A stretch of 18,860 nucleotides of DNA from Candidatus Abyssobacteria bacterium SURF_5 (GTDB lineage: Bacteria > Abyssobacteria > SURF-5): the NCBI GenBank assembly GCA_003598085.1, contig QZKU01000141.1:1-18860 (forward strand), written 5' to 3'. Position 1 is the first letter of the stretch. The number at the start of each line of letters is the position of its first letter. Made by a program: the position numbers and the translations under genes. Under the pieces are notes generated by a model, which had not been told where the DNA came from, did not search any database, and saw only the letters and a program-made list of their open reading frames with translations. This document shows, piece after piece, positions 10,201 to 16,263 of the stretch.

Positions 10201-10606
10201 CGTGGTCGGCGCGAGCGCAACGGTGCCATGGTTTGCGGTCGTCCTGCGGAAAGGATACGGGCTCGGCGCGCAAGCGATGGTCGGCGGCAGCTTCCACAGT
10301 CCGTTCTTCATCGTGTCGTGGCCGACCGGCGAGTTTGGCGGCATGGGATTGGAGGGTGCGGTGCGGCTCGGCTTTCGGAAAGAACTCGAAGCGGTTGAGG
10401 ATGCGGCCGAGCGGCAGGCGCTGTATGAAACGATGGTTGCAATGGCTTACCAGCACGGAAAGGCGCTCAACATGGCGTCGGTCCAGGAGATCGATGACGT
10501 CATCGATCCGATCGAGACCCGCTCGTGGCTGATGCGTGGGCTTCGCTCGGTTCCGCCCCCCGAACCCCGATCGAGAAAGAAGCGGCCGTGCGTGGATGCG
10601 TGGTGA
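7295..10606 (+). CDS. Single-chain biotin-dependent acyl-CoA carboxylase (BC-BCCP-CT fusion)
   Basis: This 1103-residue protein carries all three activities of an acyl-CoA carboxylase: ATP-dependent carboxylation of biotin, the biotin carrier, and transfer of the carboxyl to an acyl-CoA. The biotin carboxylase is at about 1-450, with K113, K156, the glycine loop FGGGGRGMR (159-167), QRRNQK with K235, and EANPRLQVEH (289-298). The carrier is at 497-565, with biotinylated K530 in EAMKM. The carboxyltransferase is at about 600-1080, with GGGGRPGDVD at 721-730 and a C-terminal half with TLCDTPGFMVG. Only about 45 residues separate BC from carrier, so the BT domain of propionyl-CoA carboxylases is absent. 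Size and order match the 120-kDa long-chain acyl-CoA carboxylase type described from mycobacteria and Pseudomonas, which forms homohexamers. Acyl chain preference cannot be read here. AAGGA lies nine bases before the ATG. Confidence 0.93.
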   Translation: MKLLVANRGEVAVRILRAAAELNLQAVAVFSEDDALSIHARRADESSPLRGKGAEAYLDIEQMVSLAKECDCTAIHPGYGFLSENAIFARRCAEERIVFVGPAAATLELLGDKARARERAQRCGIPTVPGTLEPTGLKQAREFLTLLGAGGAVVIKAAFGGGGRGMRVVHDLSELEQAFSICQSEARAAFGNGGVYVERFIPRARHIEVQVIGDGTGEVCHLWERECSLQRRNQKVVEIAPSPTLSESLRKRLCSAAVRMAREIGYNSLGTFEFLVDTEAETDTFYFMEANPRLQVEHTVTEEVTGVDLVKAQLELARGRTLADLGLRQADIAPPRGYAVQLRINMEDVGVDGEIRPSNGMLTAFDAPSGHGVRVDTFAYPGYVTNPNFDSLLAKVICRSRSSYADALAKAYRALCEFRISGVKTNVPLLQNLLKHPDVAASRVTTRFIEENIKQLAAPNSSHNRLYFADTETRGSDKIGLADAGSSLMLGPENTTAVTAVMRGTVISIDVAEGAAVHEGQSLTVVEAMKMQHMVKAPCTGVVRLIAVAEGETVSEGQPLLFIEPMDINAPKTELEKEVDLDEIRPDLAETLARHRSGLDEQRPEAVARRRKIGMRTARENVADLVDAGSFIEYGPVSVAAQRRRREMEDLIKNTPADGLIAGIGSINGNLFDDTRARCMVLAYDYTVLAGTQGMMNHKKKDRMLQIAEQWRLPVVIFAEGGGGRPGDVDVVDVSVAGLDITTFKEFAKLSGLVPLVGIVAGRCFAGNAALLGCCDVIIATENSNIGMGGPAMIEGGGLGTCKPEEIGPIGVQTRSGVVDIAVKDEAEAVRVAKKYLSYFQGPIEKWECADQRLLRRCVPENRLRVYNVRAVIETLADKDSVLELRPTFGVGIITALIRIEGRPFGLIANNPMHLGGAVDAPGADKAARFMQLCDAFDIPLVTLCDTPGFMVGPDAEISGQVRHFCRMFVVGASATVPWFAVVLRKGYGLGAQAMVGGSFHSPFFIVSWPTGEFGGMGLEGAVRLGFRKELEAVEDAAERQALYETMVAMAYQHGKALNMASVQEIDDVIDPIETRSWLMRGLRSVPPPEPRSRKKRPCVDAW

Positions 10607-10879
10607 GGGAGATTTGGAAATTTAAAAAGGGTGTGCTAAGATATTTGTCAATTCACCTCGCGCTTGGGCGATTTGTTGTTCCAGTTGTTGTTTGCTGAAG
10701 GGATGATTAAGGCGCCGGGGGCTGACTCCCTCCACGGGAACTCATGTCTTGTTGAATTCTGGAGAATGGTGTCTGCTCCCAAGGGTTCCGATTAATTCTG
10801 ACCTCAGCCTGCCGTTCAAGTCGGCTAAAAAGAAGAAAACCTGCCAAACCGCACGATTCACTATTCCATCGCATTCCTG

Positions 10880-12055
10880 ATGCAGCTTTTCACTTCCATC
10901 GGGATGCTCTCTATTCCCCTGCTGGCGACGGAGCTTCGCGCATCGAGCCTTGAGCTCGGCGTCATCGGCGCGTTCGGCTCTGCCACGTACGCGGCCACCG
11001 TTGTCTTTGCGGGGACGCTCTCCGACCGGTTCGGGCGCAAGCGTGTCATCATCTGTGGAACACTCCTGACAGCAGTCGTGCTGGCTTTCATGCCCTTGAG
11101 TTCGACTCCTGTCCACCTCATTTTCCTCAACGTTTCACTCGGATGCAGCACGGCTTTTTTCTGGCCGGTGCTCGAGGCGTGGCTTTCGGATGGTGCCAGC
11201 AGCGAGGAGGTGGGAAAAGGTCTCGGAGGATTCAATGTGAGCTGGAGCGCGGGCGCCTGCCTGGGGCCGCTCATGGGGGGCATTTTGTATACCAGGAGCA
11301 GCGCACTCGCCTTATTATTGGCCGCCGCCGGAGTCTGTCTCGTGGCGTATATCGCGTATCAAAACAAGAACGTCACCGCGGCATCTCCTCTTATTTCGGC
11401 CACCAAACTGGATTCGATTCAAATAGATCAGTCAACGGCCGAGCCAATCGCTGGGCCAACAAATGGCAAATCACTCCTATACGCCATCTGGATGGCCAAC
11501 TTTACCAGTTGGTTCGTAATGTCGGAAATCAGGATGCTGTTTCCAAAACTCGGAGTTGACGTGCTCGGGATGCAGCCGTGGGTGATTGGACTCCTGATTT
11601 TCGCGCTCGGATTCTCATTGACCGCGACCTTTTACCTGATGGGCGTATCGCGGCTCTGGCGCAATTCGCCCCGCCCTCTGATTTTTGCGCAAATCCTGAT
11701 TATCGTTTTCCTGCTCGCGATGACCGGTTCGACTTCGGCGGTGACGTTAAGTATTGTATTCTGCGGTCTTGGGGTAGGCTTCGGGATTGCGTACTCGTAC
11801 AGCCTCTATTACAGCGTGGTCGGGAGTTTGGAAAAAGGGGCAGGGAGCGGACGGCATGAAATGGTGCTTGGAATGGGCGCCGTTCTCGGTCCTCTTTTGG
11901 GTGGAGGCGTAACCGAGATTTTTAGTACGCTGAGGGCGCCATACATTTTGGGAGCTGTCCTGGTATTCATTTCCCTTGGCGCACAGCTTCGCATCTTCTC
12001 CGCGAACCGGGAATCCGCACTCATACGGACGTCACCGCGCGCCGATGCGGATTAG
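10880..12055 (+). CDS. Major facilitator superfamily transporter (start probably upstream)
   Basis: This is an inner-membrane secondary transporter with about twelve predicted helices; substrate unknown, drug or small-metabolite efflux being common for this type. MFS motif A, GTLSDRFGRKR, is at 45-55 of this reading, roughly 20 residues earlier than usual. The frame stays open back to a TAA at 10826-10828, and codons just before the ATG read HYSIAFL, which completes helix 1. There is no ATG, GTG or TTG in that stretch; CTG at 10841 is the best in-frame candidate, or a frameshift lies in the A-rich tract at 10826-10839. No good ribosome site precedes the ATG at 10880. The 273 bases after the carboxylase (10607-10879) hold only a 30-codon frame (10703-10795) and no clear terminator. 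It converges with the thiolase gene across 26 bases. Confidence 0.85.
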   Translation: MQLFTSIGMLSIPLLATELRASSLELGVIGAFGSATYAATVVFAGTLSDRFGRKRVIICGTLLTAVVLAFMPLSSTPVHLIFLNVSLGCSTAFFWPVLEAWLSDGASSEEVGKGLGGFNVSWSAGACLGPLMGGILYTRSSALALLLAAAGVCLVAYIAYQNKNVTAASPLISATKLDSIQIDQSTAEPIAGPTNGKSLLYAIWMANFTSWFVMSEIRMLFPKLGVDVLGMQPWVIGLLIFALGFSLTATFYLMGVSRLWRNSPRPLIFAQILIIVFLLAMTGSTSAVTLSIVFCGLGVGFGIAYSYSLYYSVVGSLEKGAGSGRHEMVLGMGAVLGPLLGGGVTEIFSTLRAPYILGAVLVFISLGAQLRIFSANRESALIRTSPRADAD

Positions 12056-12081
12056 AAGAACCGGCTGCTGCTTACGAATCT

Positions 12082-13344
12082 TCAGGCCGATTCCACAACG
12101 CCGGCGATGCCGTGCCCGCCGCCTCCGCAAATGGCCACCATCCCATACCGGGAGCCGCGCCTCTTCATCTCGTGCAGCAGTGTGATGAGCCGCATTGCGC
12201 CGGTGGCGCCGACGGGATGGCCGAGCGATATTCCCGATCCGTTGACGTTTATCTTCTTGTCGTAGTCCTCGGGCCCGATCCCCATCAATTTCGCATCGGC
12301 CAGCGTCTGAACGGCAAAGGCTTCCTGTATTTCCAGGAGGTCGATCTGGTCGATCTTGAGGCCGGCTCTCTGGAGTGCTCTATTGGCGGCTTCGGGGACC
12401 GCGGGATACGTGAGCGTGGGGTCGGCGCCGGCGACGGCCGACGCGACGAAGCGAGCCATCGGTGGGAGGCCGAGTTGCTTCAGTTTGCTCTCGGACATCA
12501 GTACGACCGCGGCCGCGCCGTCGTTTTCGCTCGAGGAATTGCCTGCGGTGCAGACGCCGCCAGGATAGATGGCCGGCAGCCTGGCCAATTTTTCGAGCTG
12601 GGTATCCCGCCTTGGCGTCTCATCGACCTCGAACATCTGCGGCTCGCCCTTTCTCCGGGAAAGGGAGACGGCCACAATCTCCTCTGTAAGCCTCCCATCA
12701 TCGAGCGCGGCGATTGCGTTTTGGTGGCTGCGAAGCGCCCACGCGTCCGCCTGCTCGCGCGAGATGTTTTCGCGTTTCGCAGCCTCTTCGGCCCAGGTCA
12801 TCATGGAATTCAGTTCGCCGTACCGTTCGATGGGCTGAGACATGACGCGGCCGCGCTGGATGCGGTCGAAAAATGGAATGCCCCACATGGACATCGCACC
12901 GTGTCCTTTCGGCATGAATCCGAATTTCGCGTCGGTCTTTCCTCCGATCCCCCACTTAATCTCGCCGGGGACATACATCTCCGCCTGGCTCATGTTCTCC
13001 ATGCCGCCGGCGACAACGATTTCGGCATTGCCGCTCTGGATTTTCATGGCGGCCCAAGCGACGGCCTCGAGACCGGAGCAGCAGCGGCGGTCTATCGTGA
13101 CGCCGGTGACGTGGTCTGGCCAACCCGCTTCGAGCAGCGCCATGCGCGCTCCGTTCGAGCATTCGCCGTTCTGATAGGACTGTCCCATGATGACATCCTG
13201 CACCTGTTCCGGCTCGATGCCTGCCCTCTTGACCGCTTCATTCAGCGTGAGCGCCGACAGTTTGTAGGCGGGCACGTCGCGCAATGTGCCTCCATATCTT
13301 CCTATTGGAGTTCGAACTCCGCTGAGTATGAACACTTTTTCCAT
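12082..13344 (-). CDS. Thiolase (acetyl-CoA acetyltransferase type)
   Basis: This 420-residue enzyme condenses two acyl-CoA molecules or cleaves a 3-ketoacyl-CoA, in the cytoplasm. The nucleophile is C89 in DRRCCSGLEA. The GHPVGATGA motif gives H376, and ICGGGGHG gives the acid/base C406. The usual NEAF motif reads QEAF, with Q340 replacing Asn. Length and the N-terminal SGVRTPIG are typical of thiolases. I chose the ATG at 13342-13344 because GGAGGA lies seven bases upstream and MEKVFILSG is a normal thiolase N-terminus. Starts at 13362 (GTG) or 13350 are possible. It has its own promoter and a palindrome upstream. With the acyl-CoA carboxylase it implies acyl-CoA metabolism, either degradation or the first step of acetoacetyl-CoA formation; the direction is not known. 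Confidence 0.93.
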   Translation of the reverse strand: MEKVFILSGVRTPIGRYGGTLRDVPAYKLSALTLNEAVKRAGIEPEQVQDVIMGQSYQNGECSNGARMALLEAGWPDHVTGVTIDRRCCSGLEAVAWAAMKIQSGNAEIVVAGGMENMSQAEMYVPGEIKWGIGGKTDAKFGFMPKGHGAMSMWGIPFFDRIQRGRVMSQPIERYGELNSMMTWAEEAAKRENISREQADAWALRSHQNAIAALDDGRLTEEIVAVSLSRRKGEPQMFEVDETPRRDTQLEKLARLPAIYPGGVCTAGNSSSENDGAAAVVLMSESKLKQLGLPPMARFVASAVAGADPTLTYPAVPEAANRALQRAGLKIDQIDLLEIQEAFAVQTLADAKLMGIGPEDYDKKINVNGSGISLGHPVGATGAMRLITLLHEMKRRGSRYGMVAICGGGGHGIAGVVESA

Positions 13345-13405
13345 CCTCATTTCCTCCCTCACGATGCCTCACTTTAAAACATGAAAAGGAAAATCAAATG
13401 CGGGC

Positions 13406-13421
13406 GCTGCCGGCCGGCAGC
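13406..13421. promoter_or_regulatory. Perfect 16-bp palindrome at the thiolase transcription start
   Basis: GCTGCCGGCCGGCAGC is its own reverse complement with no central spacer, which suits a dimeric DNA-binding protein better than an RNA hairpin. It covers about +1 to +16 of the predicted thiolase transcript, a position typical of repressor operators. Confidence 0.45.
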
Positions 13422-13428
13422 AGGTAGA

Positions 13429-13437
13429 AGTATACCA
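13429..13437 (-). promoter_or_regulatory. Extended -10 promoter of the thiolase gene
   Basis: On the minus strand TGG-TATACT (13437-13429) matches an extended -10 (TGn plus five of six). No good -35 is visible. Transcription would begin near 13422, leaving a leader of about 78 bases. The rest of 13438-13668 holds no gene I can support. Confidence 0.45.
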
Positions 13438-13668
13438 GAACCCGGCGAACTCTTGCAGAAGTTAGGCGAACTGAATTTTGGGAAGAAAAGTACGGAGGGC
13501 TGTTAAACAGAGGGACGAGAGAGATCCCCATTGTCTCGCCCGGCAAGGGAGGGACGGCGGTGTCGTATTATCGGCGCACTCCGCGTTCATCGGCGGTTCC
13601 AATAATCTGCGAAAATCTGCACGATCAGCGGATACACAGCATCTTCATTCTGGACACGATCACCCAGC

Positions 13669-14094
13669 CTACTTGCGGTCTTCGACGCGGGCCTCCATCA
13701 CGATGCGGCCCCAGCCGCCGCACTGGAGGCCGACATCGGTGCAGCCGCATCTCTTGAAGACCATTTTGTTGGGATCGATGCCGGCATAGATTAACTCATT
13801 CGCTCCGAAAACTATTCTCTCCAGCCCTGACAGCGCGTACATGCAGACCCTCTTGGGGCACAGTTTTGTCAGGAGGTTGCCGCCCGTATCGAAGTAGAAC
13901 TTGTCGCCGACCTTGTGGTGGCTGTTGCACCCGTGCGAATCGACGACTTCCACCACAATGGTCTTGTCTGCCGCGGCGGCCGTTTTGCTGAGGATTTCCT
14001 CGTTTCTCGGATTCCCTCTGAAGAGTTTCATTTCGTCGTCGGTGTAGCCGAGGTGCTTCTGGAAGAAATTCCACACATTATCATCGACCTTCAC
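13669..14094 (-). CDS. Small Cys/His-rich conserved protein (TIGR04076-like?)
   Basis: This 141-residue protein has no signal peptide or membrane segment. It carries six cysteines (C56, C79, C84, C116, C118, C125) and HH at 59-60, grouped around HKVGDKFYF (60-68), LCPKRVC (78-84) and KRCGC...CGGWG (114-128). That layout suggests metal binding. The KVGDKF element followed by spaced cysteines recalls the uncharacterised TIGR04076 family, but the match is only by pattern. The start is a GTG at 14092-14094, chosen because AAGGAGG lies five bases upstream. It diverges from the metallohydrolase gene across a repeat-filled region. Function unknown. Confidence 0.8.
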   Translation of the reverse strand: MKVDDNVWNFFQKHLGYTDDEMKLFRGNPRNEEILSKTAAAADKTIVVEVVDSHGCNSHHKVGDKFYFDTGGNLLTKLCPKRVCMYALSGLERIVFGANELIYAGIDPNKMVFKRCGCTDVGLQCGGWGRIVMEARVEDRK

Positions 14095-14181
14095 GATGTC
14101 CTCCTTGTGGCGGGTTTAATGTTACAGTTTTTAATTAGTTCAAAATTGAAGCATATTTTCGGCGGTTTCGTCAAGAGTGAC

Positions 14182-14208
14182 GGGCGACCGACCGGGTCGC
14201 CCCTACGG
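14182..14208 (-). repeat. REP-like palindrome, copy 1
   Basis: Arms GGGCGACC (14182-14189) and GGTCGCCC (14195-14202) surround a five-base loop and are followed by CTACGG. Read on the minus strand this is GTAG followed by a stem-loop, the layout of REP elements moved by REP-associated transposases. It matches copy 2 at 26 of 27 positions. Confidence 0.7.
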
Positions 14209-14229
14209 TGGAAATTTCGGCTAAAGCAT

Positions 14230-14251
14230 GCAGGCAGGACGCCTGCGCTAC
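14230..14251 (-). repeat. Second type of REP-like palindrome
   Basis: Arms GCAGGC (14230-14235) and GCCTGC (14241-14246) flank a five-base loop AGGAC and are followed by GCTACG. On the minus strand it again reads GTAG plus a stem-loop, but with an unrelated stem sequence. Confidence 0.55.
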
Positions 14252-14310
14252 GTAAGAAAGGTTTTTCAGGAGAGACGTAGACAGCGATCGGCCTCAATGA
14301 ATCGATATGC

Positions 14311-14337
14311 GGGCGACCCACCGGGTCGCCCCTACGG
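14311..14337 (-). repeat. REP-like palindrome, copy 2
   Basis: Arms GGGCGACC (14311-14318) and GGTCGCCC (14324-14331) are followed by CTACGG, in the same orientation as copy 1, 129 bases away. Similarity continues weakly for about 15 bases beyond the CTACGG (AAATT, then CGGCT). Confidence 0.7.
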
Positions 14338-14401
14338 CATAAATTGCGGCTGACAAAAACGGATTTTGGATTACGGCGACGATGAGAGCTTTGTTGATTT
14401 G

Positions 14402-14418
14402 CTTTTTGTCACAAAAAG
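14402..14418. promoter_or_regulatory. Operator-like dyad upstream of the metallohydrolase gene
   Basis: CTTTTTGT and ACAAAAAG are perfect 8-bp inverted arms around a single C. The dyad lies 78 bases before the metallohydrolase ATG. Lack of a loop makes a protein-binding site more likely than an RNA hairpin. Confidence 0.35.
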
Positions 14419-14495
14419 GCGGAGAATGCTGCAAGCATGAAATCCGCCGATGAGCAACAGATCGAGTGAATGTTTTGATCTCGAGGGGGTCTTGA

Positions 14496-15383
14496 ATGGG
14501 ATACCGGTATGATTGTTCGGGCAAGTGGTTTAAGGGCAATGTGCACATGCACACAACTCGTTCGGATGGCGGGTTGACGCTCCGCGAGGGCGCCTCGTTC
14601 TACGCGGATAGAGGTTATGATTTCATCTGCATCACGGATCATATGGTTCCGTTTGTGGCCGAGGAGCATGACGAGCGATGGCCGCTCCTCGTTCTCGATG
14701 GGGTCGAGCTTCACGGCGAAGATGAACGAGGCATGCTGTTCCACGTTGTGTGCCTCGGCAATGTGGCCGGAGTGCGGCCGGACATGGGCCTGATGGAGGC
14801 GCTCGAGAGAGTGCGCACGCAAGGCAGCTTCCTGATTTGGGCGCATCCTCATTGGTCGAGCAATCTGGTAACGGAAGGCCTGCACCACAAATTTCATGGG
14901 ATCGAGGTGTGCAACTACCTGTCGCAGATCGGGCAAGGCAAGGGGATGGGAGCTTTTCATTGGGACCTGGTTCTTGAGCGGCACGACCCTGATTTACTTG
15001 GGTTTGCCGTCGACGACGCTCACTTTTTCAAGGATATACCGGCCGAACCGGGCGCATGGATCATGGTGAACGCGCCGGAGCCGACGGAGGATGCAATCAT
15101 GGCGGCGATCAGGAAGGGGAATTTCTACAGTTCCACCGGCCCCGCCTTTACGTCGATAATGATTGAAAAGCGAAACCGCGTCGTGATCGAGACCTCGCCT
15201 GTGGTGCACGTCCGGCTGATCGGTCCGCGCGAGAACGCCAAATGGAGAAACACACTCGGCAAAGAGCCCATGACAAGCGCCCATTTCCGGATTCCCGAGG
15301 AGTGGGGCTACGCGCGCCTGGAGATCGAGGATTCCTTTGGCAAGACCGCATGGAGCAATCCGCTGCTGCGAAAAAAGAAATGA
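14496..15383 (+). CDS. PHP-domain metal-dependent hydrolase (CehA/McbA-like)
   Basis: This 295-residue cytoplasmic protein has the PHP (polymerase and histidinol phosphatase) fold, which hydrolyses phosphoester or related bonds with two or three metal ions. Ligands visible in order are H17 and H19 in NVHMHTTRSDG, D24, H49 in ITDH, E71 in GVELHG, H83, H117 and H119 in AHPHW, and D174 and H176 in DDAH. Residues 215-290 look like a small beta domain as in CehA/McbA-type metallohydrolases. The start is supported by GAGGGGG six bases upstream. It stands alone, facing away from the Cys/His-rich gene and converging with a zinc-ribbon gene. The substrate is unknown. Confidence 0.88.
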   Translation: MGYRYDCSGKWFKGNVHMHTTRSDGGLTLREGASFYADRGYDFICITDHMVPFVAEEHDERWPLLVLDGVELHGEDERGMLFHVVCLGNVAGVRPDMGLMEALERVRTQGSFLIWAHPHWSSNLVTEGLHHKFHGIEVCNYLSQIGQGKGMGAFHWDLVLERHDPDLLGFAVDDAHFFKDIPAEPGAWIMVNAPEPTEDAIMAAIRKGNFYSSTGPAFTSIMIEKRNRVVIETSPVVHVRLIGPRENAKWRNTLGKEPMTSAHFRIPEEWGYARLEIEDSFGKTAWSNPLLRKKK

Positions 15384-15514
15384 ACGACTGCTGGTTAAGG
15401 ATTGAGCGATACAATCGTAACGGAAAAAGAATGAAAGAAGGGGCTGAGAAATCCGAGCCCGCGCGAATGCGTGGAAAAAGAATGCAGGCACGGCCGGCAT
15501 GAGGAGGTTTTCTT

Positions 15515-15549
15515 CCATCATCTTGCCGCCGGAATGCGGCATCTGATGG
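15515..15549. terminator. Two-part hairpin between convergent genes
   Basis: CCATCA (15515-15520) pairs with TGATGG (15544-15549), and inside it TGCCGC (15524-15529) pairs with GCGGCA (15536-15541) around a six-base loop. It directly follows the stop of the zinc-ribbon gene on the minus strand and trails the metallohydrolase on the plus strand. There is no U-run on either side, so factor-independent termination is doubtful. Confidence 0.35.
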
Positions 15550-15861
15550 TCACGCGCAGATCCTGTCTTTCAGAGAAAAAGGCGGCTCGACGGGGGGCCA
15601 GTTGACCGTTGATAGCTGTGAGCACTTGTTTTCTCGTCTTTCCTTCATGCGGAGGTTTTTGACGGACTCGATGGCATTTCGGCACGCCGTGCAGATGAGC
15701 ACTTTCTCGACGTCTTGAACTCCAATTCCGAAAAGCACTTCTTTTTCCGTGGGAGCATTCTTGAGGTTGAGGAGAAAGAACTCCTTGGGAACCGTGCAGG
15801 CGGCCGTAAGCTCGAACTTCCCGCACCAGTCACAGGTAATCTTGTTGATCGGCTCGATCAT
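15550..15861 (-). CDS. Small zinc-ribbon-like protein, paralogue A
   Basis: This 103-residue protein of unknown function has four cysteines arranged CDWC (10, 13) and CTAC (57, 60), a layout expected of one zinc site, plus C22, C80 and C102. A basic, helix-prone segment LRMKERRENK lies at 70-79. It is identical to paralogue B (17425-17736) at 65 of 103 positions by hand count, with no gaps. The least conserved stretch is 41-50. The start is fixed by AGGAGGG seven bases upstream and by the paralogue's identical MIEPINKITC start. An upstream in-frame extension of 44 basic residues has no counterpart there. It lies downstream of the LuxR-type gene on the same strand but has its own promoter. DNA, RNA or protein binding are all possible. 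Confidence 0.82.
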   Translation of the reverse strand: MIEPINKITCDWCGKFELTAACTVPKEFFLLNLKNAPTEKEVLFGIGVQDVEKVLICTACRNAIESVKNLRMKERRENKCSQLSTVNWPPVEPPFSLKDRICA

Positions 15862-15954
15862 TTCAAATCCCTCCTGTTGCTTTAGCCGTTGACGAGCGCT
15901 GCGAAGGCATCTTCTCCTGTGAGAGCGCGTGCGCCTTTTTTCACGATGGTAGAC

Positions 15955-15982
15955 ACTATAACATCGCTTCAGGCGGTTGCAA
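15955..15982 (-). promoter_or_regulatory. Promoter of zinc-ribbon paralogue A
   Basis: On the minus strand TTGCAA (15982-15977) and TATAGT (15960-15955) are 16 bases apart. Transcription would begin near 15948, with an 87-base leader. Confidence 0.55.
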
Positions 15983-15994
15983 ATACTTTGCAAC
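15976..15994. promoter_or_regulatory. Perfect dyad overlapping the -35 of paralogue A
   Basis: GTTGCAAA and TTTGCAAC are perfect 8-bp arms around a TAC centre (19 bp in all). The -35 hexamer lies within one arm, so a dimer bound here would compete with or contact RNA polymerase. The regulator is unknown; the LuxR-type protein next door is a candidate. Confidence 0.5.
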
Positions 15995-16100
15995 GAATTT
16001 TTTCAAGAAATCGATCGCGACGATGTTTAAAGCATATGGGAGCGTTTCGGGTTGCTTGGGCTCCCAGTGCAGTATTGTGCTCTGTATTCCCAGGCGAAGT

Positions 16101-16263
16101 GTGCGAATAAATTCGTACCTAGCGATTTGGAGGCGCGGTGTGCAAATAAATTCGCACCTACCCGATAACAAGGGGCGGTCGTGCGGATGAATTCGCACCA
16201 ACCGAAATCAAGATGCAGTGTTAGTATTGCCGGGGGGAAAGTTGCGCGAATAAATTCGCACCT
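16101..16263. repeat. Cluster of four palindromic repeats
   Basis: Four 20-base units with core TGCGAATAAATTCGCA start at 16101, 16140, 16181 and 16244. All are followed by CCT or CCA. Each has one to three changes from the consensus, mostly in the left arm, so they look old rather than freshly duplicated. Copy 2 is preceded on the minus strand by GTAG. The intervals between starts are 39, 41 and 63 bases, too irregular for a CRISPR array. Confidence 0.75.

Larger units (their letters stand above)
14095..14495. other. Repeat-rich divergent intergenic region
   Basis: No gene is visible in these 401 bases. They contain three REP-like hairpins (14182-14208, 14230-14251, 14311-14337), an operator-like dyad at 14402-14418, and the GAGGGGG ribosome site of the metallohydrolase at 14483-14489. 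No clear sigma70 promoter stands out for either flanking gene. Confidence 0.6.

Noticed and set aside
10703-10795. Thirty-codon frame between the carboxylase and the MFS gene
   Set aside because: AAGGG abuts the ATG with almost no spacing, and the peptide has no recognisable feature; too short to support.
12112-13377. 421-codon plus-strand frame opposite the thiolase
   Set aside because: The thiolase has all catalytic residues on the other strand; the antisense reading resembles no family.
13611-13645. AATCTGCGAAAATCTGC direct repeat as a mobile repeat
   Set aside because: It looks like a worn intergenic repeat of the ATCTGCG type, but one degraded copy is not enough to call it.
15862-15993. 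44-residue N-terminal extension of zinc-ribbon paralogue A
   Set aside because: Paralogue B starts at the matching methionine, a strong ribosome site precedes that methionine, and the extension crosses the promoter.
16101-16263. CRISPR array
   Set aside because: Units are only 20 bases, diverged, unevenly spaced (39, 41 and 63 bases) and no cas gene is present.
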